DNA from: Spirochaetales bacterium
GTDB lineage: Bacteria > Spirochaetota > Spirochaetia > Sphaerochaetales > Sphaerochaetaceae
Assembly: GCA_017629575.1 (NCBI GenBank)
Contig: JAGBWX010000042.1
Span: 1 to 44,755, forward strand
Direction of reading: 5' to 3'
DNA length: 44,755 bases
In this document: piece by piece, positions 1 to 8,835 of the stretch
Layout of the letters: every line of letters begins with the position of its first letter
Numbering within the stretch: position 1 is the stretch's first letter
Program-made: the position numbers and the translations under genes
Notes under the pieces: generated by a model
What the model was told of the DNA's origin: nothing
The model's database searches: none
What the model saw: the letters and a program-made list of their open reading frames with translations, nothing else

Positions 1-64
1 CGCCGAACTGGAGGACTTTGATTGGTCTCTCCTGCTTTACTACTGTTTCCTGAATTGTCTGCAT
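1..64 (-). CDS. N-terminal fragment of a UxaB-like tagaturonate reductase (mannitol dehydrogenase family), cut by the window edge
   Basis: Reading leftward from an ATG at 64 gives about 21 residues ending in RPIKVLQFG, which matches the start of the Rossmann NAD-binding domain of tagaturonate (altronate) oxidoreductases, where VLQFGEGNF is characteristic. UxaB reduces tagaturonate to altronate in galacturonate catabolism, in the cytoplasm. An AAGGAG lies at 77-82, 12 bases before this ATG; such long spacings recur elsewhere in the window (8836, 37742). An in-frame ATG at 91 is an alternative but has no ribosome site. It is divergent from the regulator at 361 and close to a GH105 gene, which fits pectin use. 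Only the first residues are visible, so UxuB or another family member is possible. Confidence 0.55.
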   Translation of the reverse strand, partial: MQTIQETVVKQERPIKVLQFG

Positions 65-108
65 GATTGCCGCTTTCTCCTTTGCTGTCATTCAGTATTA
101 AATTTTCG

Positions 109-132
109 CTATCAATCGTTTTCCTATCAATC
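109..132. repeat. Two direct copies of CTATCAATC, 15 bp apart
   Basis: CTATCAATC occurs at 109-117 and again at 124-132, just upstream of the UxaB-like start. AraC-type regulators bind direct repeats on one face of DNA, and the divergent gene at 361 ends in an AraC domain, so this may be an activator site for the minus-strand gene. No experimental or comparative support is visible. The rest of 133-289 is AT-rich, with a small dyad GAAAC-ATA-GTTTC at 197-209. Confidence 0.3.
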
Positions 133-289
133 AGGATGAAAAGGTCTTATTCGAGCCTCAATCATCGAGCTTTTTTGTTGCCAAAAAAAGGAAAACGAAA
201 CATAGTTTCATTTTAAATCTGCGAAATATTGTTGTCAAACGGAATTGCAGTATATAAGGCGTTAAATATTAAGGAGTTACGATTTTTTG

Positions 290-349
290 AGTACGGAAAA
301 GTACAAATTTTGTACACAATATAAATTATCTATTGTATAATTCCGTACT
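290..349 (+). promoter_or_regulatory. Palindrome-rich promoter/operator of the AraC-type sensor gene
   Basis: AGTACGGAA at 290-298 is repeated inverted as TTCCGTACT at 341-349. Between them lie a 15-bp dyad, GTACAAA-T-TTTGTAC (301-315), and an inner inverted pair, ACAATA (316-321) with TATTGT (331-336). A consensus -10 box TATAAT lies at 336-341, with a poor TTGTAC at 310-315 as possible -35. A GAGG ribosome site at 351-354 leads into the GTG start at 361. The nested dyads covering the core promoter suggest autoregulation or an RNA hairpin just before the start. Confidence 0.5.
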
Positions 350-360
350 AGAGGTGCGAT

Positions 361-3300
361 GTGGGTAAAAAGACTGGTTTCCTGATGGCCACAGTACATC
401 AGGGCAGCGCTACTGCTATGTGGAAAGCTCTCGCGGAAGAGACTTCCAATCATCCTGAAGATGCATTGTTTGTTTTCCCTGGAGGAAGGATATCTTTCCC
501 TGAATCTAGCGAATATCTCAGAAACGATATTTACAGCCTTGCAAACTCTCAAAATCTGGACGGACAGGTTATTTGGGCATCGACTCTTACAGGAAAGGTA
601 GGAGATGAGGCGGCCAAGGAGTTTGTTAAATCCAAGGCCTCAGATATGCCAGTAGTATCAATCGGTCTTTCAGTTGACGGTGTTTCCTCTGTAGATTTCG
701 ATGCATATTCTGGAGTGTTTAAGGCGGTAAGCCACTTGATCAATCACCATGGAATCAGAAAAGTCGCATTTTTAAGAGGCCCAGAAACCCATCCTAGCGC
801 AGAGGCTAGGTACCAAGCATATTTAGACGTTTTAAAGGAATATTCAATCCCTATAGACCATCGCATCATCTCTTCTCCTCGCCCATGGAGCGAAGGTGAA
901 AAATCGGCAATTGAGCTCCTAGATGAAAGAAAGCTTATTCCGGGGGTGGATTTTGAAGCAGTTGTAGCGCCTTCTGATTACATTTTGTTCTGGGCAATCA
1001 AGCACTTCGAGAAGAGAGGTGTAAGGATTCCTTCTGTAGTTAAAACCATTGGCTTCAACGATAGCTGGGAAAATAAGATGAATGCTGTTGCAACATCAAC
1101 AGTAAGAATGCCAATTACAAGCTTGGCTACAACATCCCTTAGCCTTCTTGGAAACATGATAGATTTCCCATCTGCTACTGCTCAGAATATCCTTCTTCCA
1201 ACAGAACTGATTCTTAGAAGAAGCTGTGGATGCGTTGATTCATTTGGCGGAAAGGAAAAGGCAAGAAGAGAAATCTATGATTGGCAGTCCTTGCGAAGAT
1301 GGATAGGTTCTGTTTCTGAGAGTCAGAAGTGCGCAGACGCGCTCTATTCTATTCTTAGAGAACTTTATGTTGTAGGTTGGTCTGCAAGAGGTGAAAGTGC
1401 AGATGCAATCAATGCTGCTCTTGAGATTTATTTCGACAATGGAGGCACTTCAAACATTCTCTTTGAGAGTATGAAGTGGAGCGAAGAGCTTCTCGGTGCA
1501 ACAAGACTTGGCATAGAAGAGAGAGAGGTTCTTCATGCATTTGCAGTGCATCATACAGGTAGAGTAAATGCCCTTTCCTCCTTTGAAAAGAAGTCTATGA
1601 ATGAGTTTCTAGATGCTTTTAACATGGAGCTTCTAGCAACAAGTTCTCTTACTCAGCTATTGCAAAAGATGAGAGAATCCTTGCCTAAACTTCATGTCAA
1701 AAAGGCCTTTATTGTATTAAGAAAAGATGACAATACATCTGTGTTTGCAGGTGGTTATGATGGCAGTGAACTATACAAGGATAAGGTTGAATTCTCAGCT
1801 CATTTGATGGTCGATAACAGCCATTTAGATAACATTTCGAAGGGAATGTTTATTATTGAGCCATTGATTTATGATAATAGATGCATTGGATACGTCATCT
1901 TTGGAGTAGATGAATCAATCTCTGGAACAATGCTCGAGAGCCTTAGATCCATGCTTTCTGCGGCCTTCAAGTCAATCGAACTTTTCAAGATTGCGGCAGA
2001 AAAGAGTGCAAGCGCAGAGGCCGCCGAGAAGAAGTCATCAGAGTTCTACTCGAATCTCTCCGAAGGTCTCAGAGAACCTCTGACATCAATTCGTGCTTTG
2101 GCTGATTCAGATGCGGAAATTGATAAGGATGAGCTTAGAAATCATGTAACCAAGGCAGCTCATCTCTTAGAGCTTTCACTCTCTGAAAGAGGCGAGGTTG
2201 CAATTAAGCCTTCCTTTGTTCCTCTATCAACTATTTTAAGGGAATTGGAATTGCATCTTTCTGCAGAGGTGCTGACCGAAGGAACCCTTCCTTCTGTTGT
2301 TATAGATAAGAAATACCTTTTGGATGTATTTAAGATTATCAAAGGTGTAATCTCTGCGCGTGGCGATAAGATGGTCGTAAGTGCAAAGACTTCGAAAACA
2401 TCATTGGTATTTTCTGTTAAGGGCAAGGAGGATCTTTGGATTCCTAGAGACAATGAGAGTGACTCTTCAATGCTTTTGGCTGAGAAGATTATCATGCTCC
2501 ACTCAGGTTCATACAAGTTTGGATCTTCTTCATTCTCATTTGAATTCCCATATCCAAGGCTATCTGGAGAAGTTGGACTCTTTGCCAACGATGGAAGCCT
2601 GGTCTATATCTCAAACGGGGAAGCGGTGCCAGAATGCTTGGAAAAATTGGGTGCTGTTGTCGTTAGAGAAGATGCTCTCCTTCAGGCATTCTCCCTTCCA
2701 GATGATACAGTCGCAATTGCTTGGGATGCCTCTCAGGAAAGAAAGTCCTCAACAATCATCCTAAATCTCCTTAAGAGCCATGTTTCCACAAAGAATCTTC
2801 CATTCCTCTGTTTTGGAATCGAACAGGAATGTATTTCGCTCATTACAGCATTGGAAGGATCTCTTCCTCAGTCAGATAGGGCTACTATCTTCTCCTTTGG
2901 CCACTTCCCTTCCACTTTGAAGAAGTTGGCCGAGTTTGGAAGTGTCGTGGAAGTGACTTCGCTTTCCGATGCAGAAGAGGGAGATGGCGAAGGTGCTCTC
3001 ATGGTCTTCTACGACCTCGATATAGATTATATAGGCAAGGTGAGAAGCTCTAGGAAGTTTGGCAGAACTCCAATCCTCATTGTGAAGGATACCTTTACAG
3101 CAAAAGAAGCAGAGCTGCTTTCAGAGACCCCAAGCGTACTGATGGTAAATACCTCAATTACAGAATCTGAGGAGTTTATATCCAGAGTTGTTGGTATCTT
3201 CGGAGGTGGAGAGCTTCTCCCACCTTTGACTAGTGCACTTGTAAAGAGATCCATTGCGTTCATCAATAAGAATGCTTCTAGCCAGATATCTCGCTGGCAG

Positions 3301-3546
3301 CTTGCTGCGGCCGTAAATATCAGTGAAGACTATCTAACTAGGATATTCCGCAGAGAAATTGGCATTTCTCCTTGGGATTACCTCAATAGGTATAGAATCC
3401 AGCTTGCTTGCAAGATGCTCACTCAGACAGGAGCATCCGTCAATGAAATTGCGAGCGATACTGGTTTCCAGGATCAGGCATATTTCTGCAGAGTCTTCAA
3501 GAAGGTCAAGGGATTCCCACCTGGCCATATCAGACAGCGCACATAA
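361..3546 (+). CDS. Large one-component sensor-regulator: LacI-like sugar-binding domain, GAF-like domain, degenerate histidine kinase, receiver-like regions, AraC DNA-binding domain
   Basis: A 1061-residue cytoplasmic transcription regulator. Residues 5-285 resemble the sugar-binding domain of LacI/XylR regulators and end in RSCGC (287-291), the usual closing motif of this domain. Residues about 415-545 look GAF-like. Residues 561-750 follow a histidine-kinase layout, but the H-box reads NLSEGLREPLTSI, with Glu568 where the phosphorylated His should be, and the ATP-binding N and G boxes are unrecognisable, so it cannot act as a kinase. Residues about 755-950 are weakly receiver-like. Residues 955-1058 are a good AraC/XylS double helix-turn-helix. 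The GTG start follows GAGG; an overlapping ATG at 359 is out of frame and stops quickly. It sits between UxaB-like and GH105 genes, so it probably senses a pectin-derived sugar (inferred). Confidence 0.85.
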   Translation: MGKKTGFLMATVHQGSATAMWKALAEETSNHPEDALFVFPGGRISFPESSEYLRNDIYSLANSQNLDGQVIWASTLTGKVGDEAAKEFVKSKASDMPVVSIGLSVDGVSSVDFDAYSGVFKAVSHLINHHGIRKVAFLRGPETHPSAEARYQAYLDVLKEYSIPIDHRIISSPRPWSEGEKSAIELLDERKLIPGVDFEAVVAPSDYILFWAIKHFEKRGVRIPSVVKTIGFNDSWENKMNAVATSTVRMPITSLATTSLSLLGNMIDFPSATAQNILLPTELILRRSCGCVDSFGGKEKARREIYDWQSLRRWIGSVSESQKCADALYSILRELYVVGWSARGESADAINAALEIYFDNGGTSNILFESMKWSEELLGATRLGIEEREVLHAFAVHHTGRVNALSSFEKKSMNEFLDAFNMELLATSSLTQLLQKMRESLPKLHVKKAFIVLRKDDNTSVFAGGYDGSELYKDKVEFSAHLMVDNSHLDNISKGMFIIEPLIYDNRCIGYVIFGVDESISGTMLESLRSMLSAAFKSIELFKIAAEKSASAEAAEKKSSEFYSNLSEGLREPLTSIRALADSDAEIDKDELRNHVTKAAHLLELSLSERGEVAIKPSFVPLSTILRELELHLSAEVLTEGTLPSVVIDKKYLLDVFKIIKGVISARGDKMVVSAKTSKTSLVFSVKGKEDLWIPRDNESDSSMLLAEKIIMLHSGSYKFGSSSFSFEFPYPRLSGEVGLFANDGSLVYISNGEAVPECLEKLGAVVVREDALLQAFSLPDDTVAIAWDASQERKSSTIILNLLKSHVSTKNLPFLCFGIEQECISLITALEGSLPQSDRATIFSFGHFPSTLKKLAEFGSVVEVTSLSDAEEGDGEGALMVFYDLDIDYIGKVRSSRKFGRTPILIVKDTFTAKEAELLSETPSVLMVNTSITESEEFISRVVGIFGGGELLPPLTSALVKRSIAFINKNASSQISRWQLAAAVNISEDYLTRIFRREIGISPWDYLNRYRIQLACKMLTQTGASVNEIASDTGFQDQAYFCRVFKKVKGFPPGHIRQRT

Positions 3547-3669
3547 GAGCTAGAAAATATGAAGAGGTCTGAATAATGCAACTGGTGGCTTGCAATATCT
3601 TCTTTTGCCTCAATAGACTATATATTGACGGCTGTAAAGCAGAACTCTCTAAAGAATAAGGAATAAAAA

Positions 3670-4761
3670 ATGAAATCCAACCTTCCTCTTTCACTTCAGA
3701 TGGCAAAGAGCGTAGAAAAGCGCTATCGCCCAGGCATGATGCAGTGGCACTATGAGCACGGACTCGTACTTTATGCTAGTCTCAGAGCTGCTGACTATCA
3801 TGGTGATGACTCAATTTATCCATGGGTTTATTCAATGTATGATCGCCTCATTGGTGAGGACGGAACAATCGCAACATATAGAGAAGGTGAATTCAACCTT
3901 GACCAGATCAATGCAGGTAGAGGTCTTTTCCCTCTCGAAGATAGATCAGGCGAAAAGAGATTCGCACTTGCTCAGGATGCTCTAAAGAGTCAGCTCATCA
4001 AGCATCCAAGATGTCTCAACGGCGTTTACTGGCACAAGGAAATCTATCCATGGCAGATTTGGCTCGATGGCTTATACATGGAAGGACCATTCAACGTTGA
4101 ATATGCTGCAAGACATAACGACATGACAGCAATCAACGACGTAGTTAACCAGCTCATCCTTACTTACGAAACACTCATCGATAAGAAGACAGGCATGCTT
4201 TACCACGCATACGATGAATCAAGAGGCCAGAGATGGTCTGACATCAATACAGGTCTTTCTCCACACTTCTGGTCAAGATCAATTGGCTGGTACATGATGG
4301 CTATCGAGGATGTTCTCGACTTCGTTCCAGAAGGACACGCAGGCAGAGCAAGACTCATTGAAATCATCCAGAACCTCTGTAAGGCAATGCTTCCATTCCA
4401 GGATGAGAGCGGCATGTGGTATCAGGTAACAGACCAGGGCACAAGAGAAGGCAACTATCTTGAGACTTCAGGTACTTCAATGTTTGCATATTGTTTCTAT
4501 AAGGGTATCAGACTTGGATACATCGATCCTTCATACAAGGCTTATGCAGATAAGGCAATGGAAGGCATCAAGAAGCTTTATCTCACAGAGGAAGAAGATG
4601 GCGAGCTTCACCTTGGAGGCATCTGCTCTGTAGCAGGCCTTGGTGGCAACCCATATAGAGATGGTAGTTTCAAGTACTACATTCAGGAAAAGATTGCAAC
4701 TGACGATTTCAAGGGAGTTGGACCATTTATTCTCGCTCAGCTTGAAAGCGAAAGAGCATAA
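3670..4761 (+). CDS. GH105 unsaturated rhamnogalacturonyl/glucuronyl hydrolase (YteR/YesR type)
   Basis: A 363-residue protein of normal family length, with no signal peptide, so cytoplasmic. GH88/GH105 enzymes hydrate and cleave the 4,5-unsaturated uronic acid left by polysaccharide lyases from oligosaccharides, here probably rhamnogalacturonan fragments. The expected acidic residues are visible: Asp78 in NLDQINAGRG and Asp133 in QIWLDGLYMEGPF, the family's general acid/base position. Aromatic (alpha/alpha)6-barrel motifs such as FWSRSIGWYMMAI follow. AAGGAA lies 6 bases before the ATG. It is about 120 bases after the sensor-regulator in the same direction and ends at a strong terminator, so it is probably that regulator's target. 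Confidence 0.88.
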   Translation: MKSNLPLSLQMAKSVEKRYRPGMMQWHYEHGLVLYASLRAADYHGDDSIYPWVYSMYDRLIGEDGTIATYREGEFNLDQINAGRGLFPLEDRSGEKRFALAQDALKSQLIKHPRCLNGVYWHKEIYPWQIWLDGLYMEGPFNVEYAARHNDMTAINDVVNQLILTYETLIDKKTGMLYHAYDESRGQRWSDINTGLSPHFWSRSIGWYMMAIEDVLDFVPEGHAGRARLIEIIQNLCKAMLPFQDESGMWYQVTDQGTREGNYLETSGTSMFAYCFYKGIRLGYIDPSYKAYADKAMEGIKKLYLTEEEDGELHLGGICSVAGLGGNPYRDGSFKYYIQEKIATDDFKGVGPFILAQLESERA

Positions 4762-4784
4762 TAAAGCATTATCGAATCCTTTGA

Positions 4785-4811
4785 CAGGCTGCTTCGGCAG
4801 CTTGTTTTTTA
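4785..4811 (+). terminator. Rho-independent terminator after GH105
   Basis: An 8-bp stem CAGGCTGC/GCAGCTTG with a TTCG tetraloop is followed by six T residues. It ends the regulator/GH105 transcription unit. The following 160 bases up to the promoter at 4973 are AT-rich and hold no recognisable gene. Confidence 0.9.
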
Positions 4812-4972
4812 TTGTCTTTTGGTTCAAATGAAGAAAGTTTAAATTCAAGTCACGAAATTTGTTGCATTTTGTTGTAATTAGAAAAAAGAAGTAAAGTTTT
4901 AAATCTATTTTAAGTTACTATTCTCAAAAGAATTAGATATAAATGTCTCCAATATGCTTTTTTAGAGATAGT

Positions 4973-5001
4973 TTGACACCATCTTTATTGATAGGTAGAA
5001 T
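4973..5001 (+). promoter_or_regulatory. Strong sigma-70-type promoter of the nucleoside uptake operon
   Basis: TTGACA (4973-4978), a 17-base spacer and TAGAAT (4996-5001) form a near-consensus promoter. Transcription should begin near 5008, leaving a leader of about 30 bases with GGGAG (5026-5030) before the ATG at 5038. Confidence 0.85.
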
Positions 5002-5037
5002 GTATTCATTGAAGAAAACTCTAATGGGAGACAAAAA

Positions 5038-6099
5038 ATGAAAAAGACAATCGCACTTGCTCTTATGCTTCTTTGCGCATTTGCTGTATTCGCAGAAGGC
5101 GCTAAGGAAACAACAGCTACAACAGCTGCTGCACTCAAGATCGGTATGGTAACAGACGCTGGTACAATCGACGACAGATCATTCAACCAGGGAACTTACG
5201 AAGGCGTTAAGAAGGCTGCTGACGAACTCGGCCTCGAATGCACATACCTCAGACCAAACGGCACAACAACAGCTGAATACGTAACAGCTATCTCTGACCT
5301 CTATGACGCAGGTTACAGATTCATCGCATGCCCAGGTTACCTCTTCGCAGAAGCTGTAACAGAAGCTCAGAAGATGTTCCCAGATCTCATGCTCGTTATC
5401 CTCGACTCAGAGCCAACAGAAGCTGGCGCAAACACTGTATCTATCTACTTCAAGGAAGAGCAGTCAGGCTTCGCAGCTGGTCTTGCAACAGCTCTCCAGC
5501 TTAAGGATGCATCAGTTGGTTTCGTAGGCGGTATCGAGATTCCTTCAGTTCAGAAGTTCAGCTGGGGCTTCCAGCAGGGCGTTAAGTACGCTAACGAGAA
5601 CTACGGAACAAAGATCGCTATGGAAGCACAGAACTTCGTATACTCAGGTTCATTCGCAGACCTCGCACTCGGTCAGCAGCTTGCTAACACAATGTACGCT
5701 TCAGGCGTAGACGCAATCTTCGCTGCAGCTGGCGGTACAGGCGTTGGCGTTATCAACGAAGCTAAGAACAGAAGACTTGCTGGCGAAGACGTTTGGGCAA
5801 TCGGCGTTGACGTAGACCAGTACCTCGTTGGTGACATGGGCAATGGCCAGTCATGTATCCTCACATCAGCTATGAAGAACGTTGGTGAAGGTGCTTATGC
5901 TCAGGCAATCTCAGCAGCTAACGGCACATTCGCTGGTGGTTCAATCATCACACTCGGCGCAGCAGAAGGCGCAGTAGGCATCCCAGCTGACAACCCTAAC
6001 CTCGACGACGACGTAGAAGCTAAGGTTCTCGCAGTTCTCGCAGACATCGCAGCTGGCAAGCTCGTTGTTGCAGACACAGCAGATGGCTTACACAAGTAA
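5038..6099 (+). CDS. BMP/PnrA-family nucleoside-binding protein of an ABC importer
   Basis: A 353-residue exported substrate-binding protein. The N-terminus is a signal peptide (MKK, hydrophobic core, cleavage near VFA-EG). Cys13 sits inside the hydrophobic core and no lipobox is seen, so it looks soluble in the periplasm, unlike lipoprotein relatives such as Treponema PnrA/TmpC. DDRSFNQGTYEG (about 45-56) is the family's nucleoside-binding signature, and the later GVDVDQY also fits. It delivers purine or other nucleosides to the ATPase/permeases encoded next. Codon use is strongly biased (AAG, CTC, AAC, GGC), suggesting high expression. Separated from the transporter genes by a terminator hairpin, consistent with an excess of binding protein. 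Confidence 0.9.
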   Translation: MKKTIALALMLLCAFAVFAEGAKETTATTAAALKIGMVTDAGTIDDRSFNQGTYEGVKKAADELGLECTYLRPNGTTTAEYVTAISDLYDAGYRFIACPGYLFAEAVTEAQKMFPDLMLVILDSEPTEAGANTVSIYFKEEQSGFAAGLATALQLKDASVGFVGGIEIPSVQKFSWGFQQGVKYANENYGTKIAMEAQNFVYSGSFADLALGQQLANTMYASGVDAIFAAAGGTGVGVINEAKNRRLAGEDVWAIGVDVDQYLVGDMGNGQSCILTSAMKNVGEGAYAQAISAANGTFAGGSIITLGAAEGAVGIPADNPNLDDDVEAKVLAVLADIAAGKLVVADTADGLHK

Positions 6100-6121
6100 G
6101 ATTTAATTGAGATTTAACTCA

Positions 6122-6149
6122 GAGGCCGCCTCTCTTTGGCGGCCTTTTT
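6122..6149 (+). terminator. Partial terminator between binding protein and transporter genes
   Basis: GGCCGCC (6124-6130) pairs with GGCGGCC (6138-6144) around a 7-base loop, followed by five T residues. The same-strand operon continues 45 bases later with no obvious new promoter, so it probably lets some transcripts through and lowers expression of the membrane components. Confidence 0.85.
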
Positions 6150-6194
6150 GGGATTTATAGAGTTACGGTATAGCCGTCCTCATGGAGAAATTCA

Positions 6195-7709
6195 GTGAGT
6201 AACTATGTAATTGAAATGCTGGGCATCCGCAAGGAATTCCCAGGAATCGTAGCCAATGATAACATCAACCTCCAGGTAGAAGAGGGGGAGATTCATGCTA
6301 TTCTTGGCGAAAACGGTGCAGGCAAGTCTACTCTGATGAGCATTCTTTTTGGTCTTTATCAGGCCGATAAAGGTGTTATCAAGGTTAGAGGCAAAGAGGT
6401 ATCAATCCATAGTCCTAACGATGCTAATGATCTCGGCATTGGAATGGTACACCAGCACTTCCAGCTTGTTCACAACTTCACAGTTGCAGAGAACATCATC
6501 CTTGGAAAGGAAGGTAGTTTCGTTTACGACATCAAGAAGGCTAGCAAGAAGATTAAGGAAATCTCAGAGCGCTATGGCTTGGCTATTGAGCCAGACATGG
6601 TAATCGAGGACATCACTGTTGGTATGCAGCAGAGAGTAGAAATTTTAAAGATGCTCTACCGTGATGCAGATATCCTCATCTTCGACGAACCTACAGCTGT
6701 TCTTACTCCTCAGGAAATCGATGAGTTGATGAACATCATGAGAAATCTTGCAGCAGAAGGCAAGTCTATCATTATCATCACACATAAGCTTGAAGAGATT
6801 AAGGCTGTTGCAAAGCGCTGTACAGTTATCAGACGCGGTAAGTTCATCGATATCGTTGATGTTGCTACAACAAGTGCGGCAGAGATGGCAGCTTTGATGG
6901 TTGGAAGACCAGTTAACTTCAAGGTTGAAAAGCAGGAATCTGTACCAGGAGAGCCAATTCTCTCAGTTAAAAACCTTAATGTAATGAATGCAAAGAAGGT
7001 TCTTGGCGTATCAGACTTCTCTCTTGATGTTAGAGCAGGTGAGATTGTTGGTATTGCTGGTGTTGACGGCAATGGACAGAGCGAGCTTGTTGAAGCTATC
7101 TGTGGTCTCAAGCCAATCGAATCAGGTTCCGTTTATCTCAATGGAAAGGATATTACAAATATCTCCATCAAGGAGAGAAATGACCTTGGTCTTGCACATA
7201 TTCCAGAGGATAGGCAGAAGAGAGGTCTTATTCTCAATGCACCTCTTACAACAAACATGGTCATTAAGGAGTTTGATAAGGCTCCTTTTAGCAGCAAGGG
7301 CATTCTAAACTACTCAGAAATTGAGGAATACTCAAAGAAGATTATCGAGCGCTTCGACGTAAGAAGTGGCGAAGGCATCAATTCTCGTGCAGGAAAGCTC
7401 TCTGGCGGTAACCAGCAAAAAGCTATCGTTGGTAGAGAAATCACATCTCAGCCAGAGCTTTTGATTGCAGTAAACCCAACAAGAGGCCTCGACGTTGGTG
7501 CTATTGAGTACATTCACAAGGAACTCGTTGCAGAGCGTGACAAGGGCAAGGCTGTTCTTCTCATCTCCTTCGAGCTTGATGAAATCTTCAACCTTTCTGA
7601 CAGAATCGCAGTTATCAACGCAGGTAAGCTCATCGATATCGTAAACACTAAGGAGACAGATGCTCATAGTGTTGGACTTATGATGGCTGGTATCAAGAAG
7701 GAGGCTTGA
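6195..7709 (+). CDS. Nucleoside ABC importer, double ATP-binding protein (NupA/YufO-like)
   Basis: A 504-residue cytoplasmic ATPase with two fused nucleotide-binding domains, the size usual for sugar/nucleoside importers. The first domain has Walker A GENGAGKST (38-46), Walker B ILIFDEPTAVLTP and a degenerate signature VGMQQRVEI. The second has a Walker A lacking the usual lysine (GVDGNGQSEL) and a good LSGGNQQK signature. This asymmetry is normal in the family. The GTG start follows GGAGA with a 6-base gap. The stop is 1 base before the next ATG, so translation is coupled. Confidence 0.92.
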   Translation: MSNYVIEMLGIRKEFPGIVANDNINLQVEEGEIHAILGENGAGKSTLMSILFGLYQADKGVIKVRGKEVSIHSPNDANDLGIGMVHQHFQLVHNFTVAENIILGKEGSFVYDIKKASKKIKEISERYGLAIEPDMVIEDITVGMQQRVEILKMLYRDADILIFDEPTAVLTPQEIDELMNIMRNLAAEGKSIIIITHKLEEIKAVAKRCTVIRRGKFIDIVDVATTSAAEMAALMVGRPVNFKVEKQESVPGEPILSVKNLNVMNAKKVLGVSDFSLDVRAGEIVGIAGVDGNGQSELVEAICGLKPIESGSVYLNGKDITNISIKERNDLGLAHIPEDRQKRGLILNAPLTTNMVIKEFDKAPFSSKGILNYSEIEEYSKKIIERFDVRSGEGINSRAGKLSGGNQQKAIVGREITSQPELLIAVNPTRGLDVGAIEYIHKELVAERDKGKAVLLISFELDEIFNLSDRIAVINAGKLIDIVNTKETDAHSVGLMMAGIKKEA

Positions 7710-7710
7710 G

Positions 7711-8832
7711 ATGGCAAAGAATACTGTAAAAATCAAAAAGCCTTTGATGGAAATACCATTTATTAAGTCAATGATTGTTTCCCTCACAACAGTTCTTCTT
7801 GGACTTATTGTTGGTGGCATTCTCATCATTGCAATCGGAAAGAATCCTATTGAAGGTTTCCAGAAGATTGTCTTTGGTGCTGTATCAAACACTAGAAGAG
7901 TTGGAAATACAATCGCTTATGCAACACAGCTGATCCTTGTTGGTCTTTCAGTTGCATTCGCCTTTAAGACAGGTCTCTTTAACATTGGTGGTGCTGGCCA
8001 GATGCTCATGGGTGGCCTTATGGCATCTATCTGGGCTCACAATGTAACATTCCTTCCTCAGCCAATTTACTACCTTTCACTTATCCTCGTAGCAGGTATC
8101 TCAGGTGCTATCTGGGGTCTTGTTCCAGGACTATTGAAGGCAAAGTTCAACGTACATGAGGTTGTTGGAACAATCATGTTCAACTGGATTGCATATTGGA
8201 TTGTATACGATGCAGTAAAGGTATTCATTGTTGACCCTACAATCATCGTTAAGAGTAAGCCAATCCCAATGCAGCAGTCTCTTAGAACTGAATGGCTTGC
8301 TTCTATTACACAGCACAGCTACTTCAATATCGGCTTCTTCATTGCAATTATCGCCGTTGTCGTTATCTGGTTCATTCTTGAAAAGACAACACTTGGCTTT
8401 AATCTTAAAGCAGTAGGATCAAATAGATATTGTGCTGAATATGCAGGTATCAAGGTTAACAGATCTATCGTAATCTCAATGGGCATCGCAGGCTGTCTTG
8501 CCGGTCTTGCAGGTCTCACATACTTCCTCGGATTCTCAAACATTATGGAAATCGGAAAGTCTCCATCAGAGGGTTTCGACGGTATCGCGGTAGCACTCTT
8601 AGGTAACTCAAACCCACTCGGAGTATTCATCTCAGCCCTCTTCTTCGGAATGCTCAAGATGGGTAAGGGTAGCTTGACTGCTATTGGTATCCCAACAGAG
8701 ATTGCAGACACTATCATTGCTATCATCATCTACTTCACAGCTACAAGCGTCATCATTCAGGGCTTCTGGGAAAAGATCATTAAGAAGCACTCAGAAAAGA
8801 AGCTGCTGAAGCAGGCAAAGGAGGAAAAATAA
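7711..8832 (+). CDS. Nucleoside ABC importer permease (NupP/YufP-like)
   Basis: A 373-residue inner-membrane protein of the BPD_transp_2 family, with roughly 8-10 hydrophobic segments from residue 14 onward. The cytoplasmic coupling region ANRYCAEYAGIKVNRSIVISMGIAGCLAGLAG is only partly quoted here: NRYCAEYAGIKV and GCLAGLAG are typical. A lysine-rich tail (KKHSEKKLLKQAKEEK) faces the cytoplasm. It pairs with the next gene product to form the channel. GGAGG within the end of the ATPase gene serves as its ribosome site. Confidence 0.9.
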   Translation: MAKNTVKIKKPLMEIPFIKSMIVSLTTVLLGLIVGGILIIAIGKNPIEGFQKIVFGAVSNTRRVGNTIAYATQLILVGLSVAFAFKTGLFNIGGAGQMLMGGLMASIWAHNVTFLPQPIYYLSLILVAGISGAIWGLVPGLLKAKFNVHEVVGTIMFNWIAYWIVYDAVKVFIVDPTIIVKSKPIPMQQSLRTEWLASITQHSYFNIGFFIAIIAVVVIWFILEKTTLGFNLKAVGSNRYCAEYAGIKVNRSIVISMGIAGCLAGLAGLTYFLGFSNIMEIGKSPSEGFDGIAVALLGNSNPLGVFISALFFGMLKMGKGSLTAIGIPTEIADTIIAIIIYFTATSVIIQGFWEKIIKKHSEKKLLKQAKEEK

Positions 8833-8835
8833 GTT

